The notes: generated by a model from the sequence alone, not told the origin. A stretch of 41,880 bases of DNA from Acidobacteriota bacterium (GCA_003577145.1 QEUP01000028.1:1-41880), one strand, 5' to 3'. Numbered from the stretch's first letter, positions 1 through 10,000 are shown. A program made the numbers and translations.

Positions 1-974
1 GACTCGATGATGGGGTCGGCGATCCCGTCGCCGGCCATCATCCCCTCCCGCGCCCTGGCCAACTCGTTCTGGAAGACGAGGTTGTTGGTTCCCTCGGTAG
101 CAGTGGCGAAGGACTCGGGGAGCGGCACACCGGCGTCGAGCATCGTCGACAGCACGCGACAGAATCGCTCGGTGATTGCGTACTGTGTCACGTACCGCAC
201 CATCGGTATCGAGAGCAGTGCCTTGTGGTAGGCAAGGCGGCCCCGGGGCGTCTGGATCAGAACCAGGAAGCCGGCGACCGCACCGACCATGACTATGCCC
301 ATCAACCACCACCAGCTCCCGATGAAGCGTGATGTGGAGAGCAGCATCCGTGTCGGCAGCGGCAGCTCGGCATCGAAGCTGGCGAAGAAGTCCTCGAACC
401 TCGGCATGGCGAAGAGCACGATCACGAGAACCGCTGCCATCGCGATGAAGAACAGGATCACGGGGTAGGTCAGGGCCCCCTTGATCTTGCGCGATATGTC
501 GATGTCGCGCTTGAGGTAGGCGGTGAGCTGGAGGAAGGCCTGGTCGAGGTTGCCGGTGAGCTCGGCAGCCTGGAGGATGCCGACGTAGAACGGAGGGAAG
601 ACCTCGCGGTGCGCGGCCACCGCGTCGGCGAGGCTCTGGCCGTCCTGGAGCCGCTCGATCAGGTCCGAGAGCGTGCGCTGGAGCGTGCGGTTCTTCGACT
701 CCCGCCGGATGATCCGGATGGCCTCGATGAGGGGCACACCGGCCCGCACGAAGGTCGACATCTGACGCGAGAAGTGCATCAGCTCGACCTTCTTGACCTT
801 GGTCTGGGTGACCTCGATCCCCGAGAGGCCCTTCTTCTGGCGCAGGTCGATGACGCGGATGCCCTGCATCGCCAGCTGGTTGCGGGCCGCGTTGGGGCTC
901 GGGGCTTCGACTAGGCCACGGACCGACTCGCCTTCGAGCGTCTCTGCCTTGTACTTGAACACCGCTGCCGTCAC
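1..974 (-). CDS. Type IV pilus / type II secretion inner-membrane platform protein PilC/GspF (partial, C-terminus outside window)
   Basis: Inner-membrane platform protein that works with the PilB/GspE ATPase to assemble pilin-like subunits. Translating the minus strand from GTG at 974 gives an N-terminus with FKYKAETLEGESVRGLVEA, typical of GspF/PilC. A first T2SSF domain follows (HFSRQMSTFVRAGVPLIEA; LSDLIERLQDGQSLADAV), then a membrane segment (YPVILFFIAMAAVLVIVLF) and a second near TRMLLSTSRFIGSWWWLMG. The second T2SSF domain is entered at the window edge (FCRVLSTMLDAGVPLPES). The reading frame is open through base 1, so about 324 residues are seen of a usual 400. The start is supported by GGAGGGAAC directly upstream of GTG. 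It lies 27 bp downstream of pilB on the same strand, so the two are very likely co-transcribed. The family is certain; type IV pilus versus general secretion cannot be decided here. Confidence 0.93.
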   Translation of the reverse strand, partial: MTAAVFKYKAETLEGESVRGLVEAPSPNAARNQLAMQGIRVIDLRQKKGLSGIEVTQTKVKKVELMHFSRQMSTFVRAGVPLIEAIRIIRRESKNRTLQRTLSDLIERLQDGQSLADAVAAHREVFPPFYVGILQAAELTGNLDQAFLQLTAYLKRDIDISRKIKGALTYPVILFFIAMAAVLVIVLFAMPRFEDFFASFDAELPLPTRMLLSTSRFIGSWWWLMGIVMVGAVAGFLVLIQTPRGRLAYHKALLSIPMVRYVTQYAITERFCRVLSTMLDAGVPLPESFATATEGTNNLVFQNELARAREGMMAGDGIADPIIE

Positions 975-1001
975 GTTCCCTCCTTCCTGTTCGCTGTGCG
1001 G

Positions 1002-2987
1002 CTAGAGCACGTACACGCTGCGGATGACCTCGTCGACGGTGGTGATGTCCTGCTCGACGAGGCGTAGGGCCTCGACCTGCATCGTTCGCATGCCGTCGGA
1101 GACGCCCTGTGCCCGGATCTCGCGATGGGTCGCGTTCTGGGTGAGCATGTCGCGGATGGTGTCGGTGACACGCAACAGCTCGTAGACGCCGATGCGCTCC
1201 TGGTAGCCGGTGTGGTTGCAGAAGTTGCACCCCAGGCCGCGGATCCAGGTGTGCTTGTCACGGTTGAGCGTCTGGTTGAAGAGCTGGCGGTGCTCGGGCG
1301 GCGGCTCGTAGGTGGTGAGGCAAGACGGGCAGTTGCGGCGTACGAGCCGCTGGCCCACGACGCCGTTGACCGCCGATGACACCAGGAACGACTCGATGCC
1401 CATGTCCAAGAAGCGGTGCAGGGCGGCGGCGGCGTCGACGGAGTGCATCGAGGAGAGCACGAAGTGACCGGTGAGCGCGGACTGCACCGCGATGCGGGCC
1501 GTCTCCACGTCGCGGATCTCGCCGACGAGGATGATGTCGGGATCCTGGCGCAATATGGCCTTTAGCCCGGTTGCGAAGGTCATGGCCGCCTGCTCGTTGA
1601 TCTGGAGCTGGTTGATGCCCGAGAACACGTATTCGACCGGGTCCTCGATGGTCATCACGTTGCGGCTGACGTCGTTGATCTCGGCCAGGGTGGCATAGAG
1701 GGTGGTCGTCTTGCCCGAGCCGGTCGGGCCGGTGCAGATGACCATGCCCAACGGGGCCCGCACCAACTCCATATAGGACTCGACCGTGTCGTGGGGCATG
1801 CCCAGGTCCTCGAGCTGGAGCAGGGTGCGTCCCTTCTCGAGCAGGCGCATCACGACCTTCTCGCCGTTGATGGTGAGGGTCGTCGCCACGCGGGCGTCGA
1901 GTGGACGACCGTCGATCTCCACGGTGAACTGGCCGTCCTGGCTGCGCCGCCGCTCGACGATGTTCATGTCGGACATGACCTTGACGCGGCTGACGATCGC
2001 CTGACCCATCTTCTCGGGCAGCCTGATGGCGTCGGAGAGCGCCCCGTCTATGCGGTAGCGGATGCGGATGTCCTCGCCGGTCGGCTCGACGTGGATGTCA
2101 GAAGCCCGGCGCCTCACCGCCTGGGTGATGATCAGGTTCACGACCTGCACGACCGGGGCGTTCTCGTCGACGGTGAAGGTGTCGGCGATCTCGACCTCGC
2201 GGACCGCTTCGACGACCTCGAACGCCTGGACGTGCTGGCGGGTGCCGGCGAGGGCGCTGTAGGCCGTGTCGATCATGCGCCGGATGTCTTCTTCCGGCGC
2301 GATCATCACCGCGATCGCCCCGACCTCGTTGACGAGGCCTTCGATCACCGCGTTGTCGAGCGGATCGGCGATCACCACCTCGAGGCGGTCACCGTCGACC
2401 CGCAAGGGGAGGGCGGTGTAGGTGCGGGCGACCCGTTCGGGCATGACGTTGAGCACGCCGGGTTCGGGTTGCTCGACACGCAGGTCGGCGACCATGATGC
2501 CGAGCTGCTGACCCAGCGCGGTGGCCAGGTCGTAGGGGTCGAGCACCCCCAGCCCGACGAGCACCTCACCCAGGCGGCGGCCCGACTCCTGCTGGAGGCG
2601 CAGGCCGTCGACCAGGTCGTCGGCGTCGATGAAGCGGTTCTGCAGCAGGATCTCACCGATCGGCACCTGCTGGATGGCGTAGACCTCACCCGGTGGCTGG
2701 GAGTAGGAGGTGTCCTCGTGGCCTTCGGCACCGCCGCGCTCGGAACCAGCGTCTGGGTACTCCGCGGTCTCACCGAGGCCGAGGTCGGCGGTGACGAGCG
2801 CTCCGTTGTCGCCGGCGCCGTTGCCGCTGCTCACCGACGGGTCGAGCAGTGAAGGATCTACCGAAGGCGTCAGGGTGTCGTCGTCGGAGGGTTCGGCTTC
2901 GATGGTGATCGGCGGAGCGCCCCCGGCATCGTGGGACTCCTCGACCTCGTCGCTTCTCTTGTTGCCGCCGCGGCCAAGTCTCCTCAC
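1002..2987 (-). CDS. pilB: Type IV pilus assembly / type II secretion ATPase PilB/GspE
   Basis: Hexameric cytoplasmic ATPase that powers pilin assembly through the adjacent PilC/GspF platform. The protein has a low-complexity acidic N-terminus and a GspE N-terminal domain (VPIGEILLQNRFIDADDLVDG). The catalytic core has an Asp box (DIHVEP), Walker A GPTGSGKT near residue 420, Walker B ILVGEIRD and a His box (GHFVLSSMHS). A C-terminal zinc site is formed by CPSC near residue 550 and CNFC near residue 585. All motor motifs are present, so it should be active. I chose GTG at 2987 (661 residues) because a purine-rich GGAGAGGGGAACAGG precedes it. A frame extending to 3152 adds an arginine-rich stretch unlike the family. 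The name is by family; gspE is the alternative. Confidence 0.93.
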   Translation of the reverse strand: MRRLGRGGNKRSDEVEESHDAGGAPPITIEAEPSDDDTLTPSVDPSLLDPSVSSGNGAGDNGALVTADLGLGETAEYPDAGSERGGAEGHEDTSYSQPPGEVYAIQQVPIGEILLQNRFIDADDLVDGLRLQQESGRRLGEVLVGLGVLDPYDLATALGQQLGIMVADLRVEQPEPGVLNVMPERVARTYTALPLRVDGDRLEVVIADPLDNAVIEGLVNEVGAIAVMIAPEEDIRRMIDTAYSALAGTRQHVQAFEVVEAVREVEIADTFTVDENAPVVQVVNLIITQAVRRRASDIHVEPTGEDIRIRYRIDGALSDAIRLPEKMGQAIVSRVKVMSDMNIVERRRSQDGQFTVEIDGRPLDARVATTLTINGEKVVMRLLEKGRTLLQLEDLGMPHDTVESYMELVRAPLGMVICTGPTGSGKTTTLYATLAEINDVSRNVMTIEDPVEYVFSGINQLQINEQAAMTFATGLKAILRQDPDIILVGEIRDVETARIAVQSALTGHFVLSSMHSVDAAAALHRFLDMGIESFLVSSAVNGVVGQRLVRRNCPSCLTTYEPPPEHRQLFNQTLNRDKHTWIRGLGCNFCNHTGYQERIGVYELLRVTDTIRDMLTQNATHREIRAQGVSDGMRTMQVEALRLVEQDITTVDEVIRSVYVL

Positions 2988-3377
2988 GCCCTGTTCCCCT
3001 CTCCAGCACCGGCCACCCAACCATCTCCGGAAGGAGTCGTACCGACTGGGAGCCCGCCAACTAACCCGCCAGGGCCGAGTGGAGACACGTGCCGGCTCCC
3101 ACACGGTACGCGTCGGTAGCCGGGGTTGTCCAGCGTTGCGCCCGTCGTGCAAACCGCTCCGGCACGACCGGGTGTGCCGTTGCTGTCGATGGTCATCCTT
3201 CGGTTCCCGCCTGCCCTCGTCGCCTGGTTCCCTTCAGTCCACCACGGATCGGTGCCGCTGTTGTCGCGGGCTGCACGACCCTCGACCAACCCCGCCCGCA
3301 CGCACGCACGCACGGATCGACACTAGGTGAGCGCCGCTAAACGGGGCGTAAGCATCCCTCCGAGCAGATCACTCACT
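2988..3377. other. 390-bp intergenic region upstream of pilB
   Basis: No convincing gene is seen on either strand. Short open frames here have arginine- or proline-rich composition and no family resemblance. The region would hold the promoter and a leader for the minus-strand pilB-pilC pair. A small tetranucleotide run (GCAC repeated about four times) lies near 3298-3314. I compared it with the c-di-GMP-I riboswitch core, which is common ahead of pilus genes, and could not place its conserved blocks in order. Confidence 0.4.
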
Positions 3378-4343
3378 CTACGTGACAGTGCGGCCGCGGT
3401 TCCAGTGCTCCCTGAAGTCGAAGACGTCACGGTAGATCGCCAAGGCGTCGATCGGTTCGTCCCAGGCGACGCCGTCGAGCTCGCGGTAGGCGCGATGCAC
3501 GTTGAACGGCAGACGCCACGGCTCGTTCCAGCGGCCGTAGGGCCCGAGGTCGATCCGCTTGCAGGCCTCGACCACGGGACGACCTTCACGGTGATGGATC
3601 GCCGACTCGCTGCGCACGTGGCCGAGGTAGTCGCGCATCTCGACGAGGCCGTCGACGCCGCAGATCGGCCCGTGACCGGGAACGACGACGTCGGGTCCGA
3701 GCGCGGTGAGACCGTCGAGGGCCGCCATCCAGGTGCCGAAGGTGCCCTCCCAACCGATCGGCGTGCAGTTGCGGAAGCAGATGTCGCCGGTGAACAAGAC
3801 GCCTTCTTCGGGCAGGTGGGCGACGACGTCGCCGGCGGTGTGCGCCGGGCCCACGTAGATCAGCTCCACGCGGGTACCGTCGAGGTCGAGGTCGAGGCGA
3901 TCGTCGATGAGGGTCGTGGGCGGGGTGAGCTCGATCCCGGCGAAGTCGAACTCGGCGAACGCGCCGGCCAGCGCGGTGATGTGCGGTGGGAGGCCGCTGC
4001 TGTCGCCGCTGTCGAGTTGGTCCTTGACCACCTGAAGCACCTCAGGTGAGGAATCGGTCCCCATCCTCTCGGCGCACAACCGGTGACCGATGATCTCCGC
4101 AGCGGTGAACAGCTGGTTGCCCCAGCAGTGGTCGCCGTTGTGGTGGGTGTTGAGAAGCCGGCGCGCCGGCGACGGCGCAACCGTGGCGTAGGTGTCGATC
4201 AGACGACGGGTCAGGGACAGGTCGAAGAAGGTGTCGATGACCAGCCCGCCCCCGCGGTTGACCAGCCCCGAGTTGCTCCACCCGAGCCCGCGGTCCTCCT
4301 GCACGCAGGCGTAGACATCGGCGGTCAGCTCACGCAGCTCCAT
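3378..4343 (-). CDS. MBL-fold metallo-hydrolase
   Basis: Metallo-beta-lactamase-fold hydrolase of unknown substrate, 321 residues from ATG at 4343. The fold is shown by the metal motif region NTHHNGDHCWGN, the later metal-binding His/Asp segments (GPAHTAGDVVAHLP, LFTGDICF) and VVPGHGPICG. In the canonical HxHxDH motif the second histidine is asparagine here (HHNGDH). Some MBL subfamilies appear to carry this variant, so the metal site may be unusual rather than dead. The gene starts 11 bp after the stop of the DUF35 gene on the same strand, suggesting an operon. DUF35 proteins usually accompany acyl-CoA or thiolase enzymes, so a thioester or lactone substrate is possible, but this is inference. 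Confidence 0.85.
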   Translation of the reverse strand: MELRELTADVYACVQEDRGLGWSNSGLVNRGGGLVIDTFFDLSLTRRLIDTYATVAPSPARRLLNTHHNGDHCWGNQLFTAAEIIGHRLCAERMGTDSSPEVLQVVKDQLDSGDSSGLPPHITALAGAFAEFDFAGIELTPPTTLIDDRLDLDLDGTRVELIYVGPAHTAGDVVAHLPEEGVLFTGDICFRNCTPIGWEGTFGTWMAALDGLTALGPDVVVPGHGPICGVDGLVEMRDYLGHVRSESAIHHREGRPVVEACKRIDLGPYGRWNEPWRLPFNVHRAYRELDGVAWDEPIDALAIYRDVFDFREHWNRGRTVT

Positions 4344-4354
4344 CTGGCGCGACC

Positions 4355-4771
4355 TCAGCCACCCGCCCCGGCCACCACGAACACCGGGATGGTCACATCC
4401 TCTGACAGCTCCTCCCAGGCAACCTCGACCGGGGTGCCGATGTCGATGTCGTGTTCGGTGCAGCCGACGATCTTGGTCATCATCCGCGGTCCCTCGTCGA
4501 GCTCGACGACAGCCGCTATGTAGGGGACCTGCTCGGAGAACGGCGGCAGGTCGTTGCGGTACACCGTCGAGAACGTGTAGACGACGCCCCGGCCGCTCGC
4601 CTGCACCCACTCGACGTCGTCGCTCCAGGTGAACGGCGAGAACGGCCGCGGGTAGAAGTAGTGCCGACCGCTCTGGTTGCAGCGCTGGATGAGCAATCGG
4701 TGCTGTTGCGCGGCATCCCACCAGTGGCGGGTGTCGTCTTCGATGGTGGGCAGGTCGAAACGGGCTGCCAT
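4355..4771 (-). CDS. DUF35 OB-fold protein with degenerate zinc ribbon
   Basis: 138-residue protein of the Zn-ribbon/OB-fold DUF35 family, whose members often bind acyl-CoA and partner thiolases or acyl transferases. The family signature is the segment DVEWVQASGRGVVYTFSTVY followed by the OB strands (YIAAVVELDEGPRMMTKIVG; GTPVEVAWEEL). The N-terminal rubredoxin-like ribbon normally carries two CxxC pairs. Here the equivalent stretch reads QRCNQSGRHYFYPRPFSPF, with a single cysteine, so zinc binding is lost. The conserved aromatic/proline residues around it remain, as expected of a natural cysteine-less subfamily rather than a decaying gene. It leads a two-gene unit with the MBL hydrolase; the 5' end faces the divergent gene at 4855. 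Confidence 0.85.
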   Translation of the reverse strand: MAARFDLPTIEDDTRHWWDAAQQHRLLIQRCNQSGRHYFYPRPFSPFTWSDDVEWVQASGRGVVYTFSTVYRNDLPPFSEQVPYIAAVVELDEGPRMMTKIVGCTEHDIDIGTPVEVAWEELSEDVTIPVFVVAGAGG

Positions 4772-4854
4772 GGGCCACTGAGGTTAGACGGCACGCTGCT
4801 GGGCTGCTCTTATGAGTGGAAATACCTGAAATAACATGATATAGCATTGCGACC
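4772..4854. promoter_or_regulatory. Divergent promoter region, AT-rich
   Basis: This 83-bp gap separates the start codons of the minus-strand DUF35 gene and the plus-strand gene at 4855. Bases about 4811-4852 are markedly AT-rich in a GC-rich background (GAAATAACATGATATAGC). GATATAGC resembles a -10 element and lies close enough to the ATG at 4855 that the plus transcript would have a very short leader. No clear ribosome-binding site precedes that ATG. The promoter call is from composition and position only. Confidence 0.4.
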
Positions 4855-6693
4855 ATGGCTGAGCCGCAACTGGGCCTGGACCTCGACGGCAGCGCCCGCT
4901 TGCTGAGAGCACTGCGCAACGCCGAAGCCGAGGTCGGCCTGGCCCGGCAGCGCATCCGCGGTCTGATGGCCGTCCCAGGCGCTGCCCTCGACCGGCTCGG
5001 TCCCCTCGATGCGGCCCACGAGACCCTCGCCCGACACGCCCGTGTGCTCGCCGAGACCAGGCGGCGGCTCCTCGACCAGGGCCCGCCACCGGCCGAGGCG
5101 TGGATGACGACCCCCTCCCGAGACCCTCGCTCGGCACTCGACGCCTACCGGGCAGTTCCGGACGCGCTGGCCGCCTTGGAGGACGGCGACGTGCTCACCG
5201 CCGCCGACCTCGTGCGCCAGTGGTCGAACCACCCCGCCTTCGCGGCGACCTTCATCGAGGAGCTCGGCGCGGAGGGAATCGTCGACATCTGCTGGCTCGC
5301 CTACTCGCGCGGCAGCTACGACGGGGGTGACCACAACGAGTACGACGACCTCCTGATCGGGCTCACCACCGCCTTGCAGCGCAGCTTCGCGACCGCCGGG
5401 ACGCTGGTCGACTTCGACGACCTCCACCGCGTTGCACGCCGGCGCGACGGGCGCGACTTCCCGCTGGGCACCGAGGAGGTGAGCACCTCCCTGGCGATGC
5501 TGTTCCGCTACGGCATGTACTACCCGCCGGAGTTCTTCGTCGACGCCACCCGCAGCCTGGTCGTCGAGATGAACCAGCTCTACCTCCTCACCCCCATCGA
5601 TCAGCGCGCATCGGTGCTGCCGTCGATGGACCTGCGCCACCTCGTCCTGCGTTCCGCCTCCCGCAACTCCCGGGCTGCGATGGCCATCGTCGAGGAGTTC
5701 GACCTCGGCGATCTCGCCCACGCGTGGTTCGACTACGAGGACGACGGTGAGGCCCTGGGCGAGCTGCTGATGAAGGCGACCCGGCCCGATCCCGACGACA
5801 TCCCCGCGACCCGCATGGCTCTCGCGCGCCGTGTCATCACCATGGTCGCCACCGAGGAGATCGAACTGGCCGGCGGCGTCCACGACATCCTCGGGCTGCT
5901 GGCCGCGCCTTACATCAGCTCGTTCCGCGAACGGGGGACGCCCGACGACGCCTTCGCTCATGTCCCGTCGGCCCTTGCCCTCGACCACGGGATCGTCACC
6001 GGCTTCCTCGACGTGGCGATGGGTTCGACGCGCGCCGCACGCGACCTGCAGAAGGCCTCGACGGCCTGGGCGTGGCTCGAGTTCAACCGCCTGGCAGCCG
6101 ATCCTTCTTCCCCGCCGGCGGCCTACGCCGAGGTCGCCAACGGCGTCGCCACGGTCAACGGCGCCTGGGAGCAGCGACGCTTGAGCGACGCCCAACGTGC
6201 CGACACGAGAGCGGCGGTCACCGCCTTCGCCCTCGATCTCATGACCGAGGCCATCCCGGTGCCCGCGCTAGACCGGATTGTCTCGCCGTCGTCGATACCG
6301 GCGACGGCAGTGGCCGCCGATTCCATGGCCGGAGCCGGGTGGGACTCGTTGAGCGGCCTGGTCAACGACCTCATCACCGGTGGCACCGGCGACGAGCTCG
6401 AGCTCCGGCGCGACCAGTCACGCGTGCACCTCGAAGCCCGGGCCATGACGGTCCTCCTGGCCGCTCATGCGCTGAGGAACCAGGGCCGCCTCGACGGTCT
6501 CGACGACCCGCCCGAGCACCTCGATCCCGACCGACCGGACAGCAGCCGCCAAGACATCTCGCCCGACGAGGTCGACGAGTTGACGAGGATTGTCGACGAT
6601 CACCTGGCCTCCCGCAGAGAACCGGGCGTCCTCGCACGCGTGGCGGCCGAGATCTCGGGTGAGCTCGACGAGATCGACGCGAGTCGCGAGTAG
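4855..6693 (+). CDS. Large helical protein, DUF6571-like (ESX/WXG-associated type), function unknown
   Basis: 612-residue protein with no signal peptide or enzyme motif that I recognise. The N-terminal about 80 residues form an alpha-helical hairpin (LLRALRNAEAEVGLARQR; HETLARHARVLAETRRRL), like the N-termini of ESX-type substrates and antigen-like actinobacterial proteins. The middle (VRQWSNHPAFAATFIEELG, then EGIVDICWLAYSRG) resembles the DUF6571 pattern of actinobacterial proteins that accompany WXG100 proteins. The C-terminal third is again helical and acidic, with no recognisable toxin domain. It is followed convergently by a 73-residue WXG-like gene and then by two TPR giants. The DUF6571 assignment is from memory of the pattern and moderately secure; the secretion link is inference. 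Confidence 0.7.
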   Translation: MAEPQLGLDLDGSARLLRALRNAEAEVGLARQRIRGLMAVPGAALDRLGPLDAAHETLARHARVLAETRRRLLDQGPPPAEAWMTTPSRDPRSALDAYRAVPDALAALEDGDVLTAADLVRQWSNHPAFAATFIEELGAEGIVDICWLAYSRGSYDGGDHNEYDDLLIGLTTALQRSFATAGTLVDFDDLHRVARRRDGRDFPLGTEEVSTSLAMLFRYGMYYPPEFFVDATRSLVVEMNQLYLLTPIDQRASVLPSMDLRHLVLRSASRNSRAAMAIVEEFDLGDLAHAWFDYEDDGEALGELLMKATRPDPDDIPATRMALARRVITMVATEEIELAGGVHDILGLLAAPYISSFRERGTPDDAFAHVPSALALDHGIVTGFLDVAMGSTRAARDLQKASTAWAWLEFNRLAADPSSPPAAYAEVANGVATVNGAWEQRRLSDAQRADTRAAVTAFALDLMTEAIPVPALDRIVSPSSIPATAVAADSMAGAGWDSLSGLVNDLITGGTGDELELRRDQSRVHLEARAMTVLLAAHALRNQGRLDGLDDPPEHLDPDRPDSSRQDISPDEVDELTRIVDDHLASRREPGVLARVAAEISGELDEIDASRE

Positions 6694-6724
6694 ACCGCCG
6701 AGGCGACTCGATCGGGCGGCCGCC

Positions 6725-6946
6725 TCAGACCTGGCGCATGGCCGTGATCTCCTCGACCCAGGCCCTGATCCGGCGCAACAGCAACTCGAGCTCCTCGCGG
6801 CTCGCCCGGGGGATCCGGCCCCTCCAGACCTCGGGCCGGTTGAGCGCCCTCACCTCCTCGACCGCCGAGAGGACCCGCTGGGCCTCGCCTGCGAGCCGGG
6901 AGCGGGCCAGCGCCATCGCCGGTCCTGGCTCCAGCATGTGTGACAT
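6725..6946 (-). CDS. Small helical protein with a central W-R-G motif, WXG100-like
   Basis: 73 residues. Two predicted helices (about residues 10-36 and 48-70) flank a turn containing W41-R42-G43, the arrangement typical of WXG100/ESAT-6-like proteins. It is shorter than the usual 90-100 residues. The second helix is rich in Glu/Leu/Arg (SREELELLLRRIRAWVEEI). It lies convergent to the DUF6571-like gene (31 bp between stops) and divergent from the TPR gene at 7087. No EccC-type ATPase or other ESX component is in the window, so a secretion role is inferred only from motif and neighbourhood. It could instead be an unrelated small coiled-coil protein. Confidence 0.6.
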   Translation of the reverse strand: MSHMLEPGPAMALARSRLAGEAQRVLSAVEEVRALNRPEVWRGRIPRASREELELLLRRIRAWVEEITAMRQV

Positions 6947-7086
6947 GGCATGAGATTACATCAATTTCGGCATCCCGTAACCAGGGCAAGTGCCTTCGAG
7001 CAGTCTCTACTGCAAGCCGATGGCCTGTTGTCGAAGCCGCTAGCCTCACAGCCGGGCCGGCGCGACGAACACGAACGTGGAGATAG

Positions 7087-10000
7087 ATGTCCGACGTCGA
7101 GGGGGACGCAACCAGGCCCGGCACGGAGCGTGCGCCGGAGGAACCGACCGGCACCGAACCCGCGCTCGACCTTGCCGCGGCGCGCCGATTCGGTGCGTGC
7201 CGACGTCGGATCCTCCTCGGCGCATCCGACGGGGATGCGCTGGCTGCCCGGGCGCTGCTCGCCGCCTGGGGCGAGGGACCCATCACCGACGCGTTCATCG
7301 CAGTGAGAGCCGGCGCCGATCACGAACAGCTCCCGCGCCTGGTGGGCCACTGCATCCGCCGGCTGGCGCAGCTCGACTCCAAGCTCTCGTCAGTGCTCAT
7401 GTCCGACGCCGTGAGCCGCTGGCCGAACCACCCCGCGCTGAACGAGGTGCTGGAGCAACTGGCGCTCGGCGCGCACGCCGTACCCGACCGGATCTCGCAG
7501 CTGGCGATGGTCAGGCTCGAGGAGAGAAGCATCGACGACGCCCTCGACCTCCTCGGCACAAGCCGGCCCGACGACCCGGTGTGCCGGCACTGGGCGCTGG
7601 CCACCCGTGCGGCGGTGCTGCGCCAGCATCGACGCTTCCGTTCCGCCGCCACCTCGGGGAGGGAGTTGCTGGAGGAGTTCCCTTCCGCAGACGACCGCGA
7701 CCAGGTCCTGTTCCAGGTCTGTCTCGACGACTGGGCCGAGGGTGCACTGGCGGGCGTGCCGGCCAGGCTGCTCTCGGTCGCCCAGCGCCCGGGCGGGTTC
7801 GGCTCGGGGGGCGAAGCCCGCCAAGCCGTGAGCGTGCTCGACCAGATCGACATCGACCCGAAGACCGCTTCCCTGGGCCCGTCCCTCGTCCCCCTGCCGC
7901 TGGCGCTGCCGGCGACCCCCGAACCCGGGACCTCGAGCAGCGCCGCGTGGTCGGCGATAGCTCGGGCGATAGCAGGGCTGGCGGCGCTCGCACCGGCAGC
8001 CCCTCTCAACGGCGAGGGAATCACTTCAGCCGGCGCGCTGCTCTCCGCCGCGCGTCGCAGCGGGCTTCGTGCGGTGATGATCCGGCTCACACCCGATCTC
8101 GTCACCGCTCTGGTGGCCGCAGGCGTGATCGTGTGCCTCGATGCGACCCGCCACGGCCTCAACCGGCCGAACGTGATCGCAGGCTACGAACCGGTCGCCG
8201 ACGTTCTCCTCATCCGTGATCCCTCCTCGCCGGGGGCGTCGTGGATCACACGCTCCGAGCAGCAACGCCGCTGCCGCATCGACGCCATGACCGCCACCGC
8301 CGTGAGCGTGAGCACCGAGGGCGATCGCCTCCTCGAGAGGCTGGCAGCAGAGGGCGTCCACACGGGCGAGGAGCTCTTCGTCGAAGCCGGCGCTCTCGAC
8401 CGGATGGCTGGCGCGACTCTCGCCCCGGCCCGGGCCCCAACGGAGAGCGGCGACCTGCCTGAGGGCTTCGCCCTCTGGCTCCGGGACGCCCGTCGACGCC
8501 ACCCCGGAGCGGGATGGGTCGAGGAGGTGCACGCCAGGGCGCTCGAATCAGCCGGCCGCCACGACGAGTCGGTGGCGGCGTGGATGCGAGCGGTGTCCCT
8601 CGACGGTGATGCCATGGCCTGCAACGGCTTGGCGAAGGGCCTCGCTCGCACCGGCCACCCCGCCGAAGCACGCCTGGCGCTGCGCAGCGCCTTCGCCCGG
8701 GGTGCACCCGATGTCGGATCCCTGGTGCTGCTGGCCAGGCTCACCGAGCAAGACGACAGGGACGCCGCCGGGATCCTCGTCGACGTCGCGGTCGACCTCG
8801 ATCCCGACGACTTGGCCGCTCTCACCGAGCAGGCAGCCCTGGCCGGCAAGCTCACCGATCCCGACAAGTCCGTTCGTGCCCTCGAGCGCATGAACGACGT
8901 CGACCCCGCCAACCTCGACACTGCTGGTCGCCTCACCCGCCGGCTCATGATGATCGGCCGCTGGGGCGCCGCCGGATCGCGGGCGGCGTCGCTGGCACGC
9001 TCGCTCCCCGAGGAGGCGGCCGCCTGGCAGCTCGCAGCCCACACGGCGTGGTGCAGGGCACGAGCCGAGGAGGCCCTGGAAACCTGGCTCGCCGGGATCC
9101 GCCGTTGCGGTCCCGACAGCGGACTGGTCCGTGGAGCAGCCCGAACAGTGGCGACCCTCTTCGCAGCTGAGCGCATGTCCGAGCCGCTCCTCGAACTGGC
9201 CGCCTGCCTCGCCTCCAAGCCCGAGGCCATCCTCGACGCCGCTTCGGTGCTCGACCGCCACCAGCACCCGGCTCAGGCGGCCGAGCTGACGGCGCGGGCC
9301 ATGCAGGATCCCGGCATCGAAGGCGGTCACGGCAGGCGGGCATGGCGGGTCGCCCAGAGGCTCTCGGCCCGCGCAGTCACCCGCGGGTCGCACCACGAGC
9401 AGATCATCACCCTGCTGAGCCGGGCAGTCGACGCCGCGGGGACCTTCGCGCCCCCGCGCATCCTCCTGGCATCCCATCTCCTCGCCGACGGCAACACCGA
9501 GCCCGCGTCCCACCTCCTGGCCGAGGCCGCCCCCTCGACGGATTACGCGCCGGCGCTGTTCGAGCTGCGAGCGCGCGCCGCCGAGGCCGCCGGCGAACCG
9601 GGGCTGGCCCAGATCCACCGCGCCCAGAGGCGCTCGTGCGAACCGGCAACGCTCCTGCGCTGCGCTCCGTGGCTCCGCTCCGTCGGGCTGGCCGCGTTCA
9701 CCTCGGACCTGCTCGAAGAGGTGGAGCGCGAGCTCCCCAACCACGTGGGTGTGCTCGTGCAGCTTGCGTTCTGCCTCCGTGATCTGGGTGAGGCGGATGC
9801 GGCACTCGAACGCCTCGTTCGCGCGCACGTGCTGAACCCGCGCGCTGTCGAAGCCCCGCCGCTCCTCGACCTGGCCGAGGCCGGCGGCGCCTGGGAGCTC
9901 GTCAAGCAGGTCTGCAAGAACGAGATCGCCGCTGCCACCGCCGACTCGCGCCTCGACACCGACACCTGGTCCATGCAAGGGCGGCTCGCAGGCGTCGCCC

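Noticed and set aside
1791-2852. 353-codon plus-strand open frame inside pilB
   Set aside because: Antisense to a gene with all PilB motifs; His/Asp/Val-rich shadow composition.
2988-3377. c-di-GMP-I riboswitch ahead of pilB
   Set aside because: Fragments such as GGTAGCCGGGG and GCAAACC are present on the plus strand, but not in the order or strand needed for the aptamer upstream of pilB.
4810-6195. 461-codon minus-strand open frame
   Set aside because: Antisense to the DUF6571-like gene. Its composition (Gly/Val/Glu/Arg-rich, no family) is what a GC-rich shadow frame gives.
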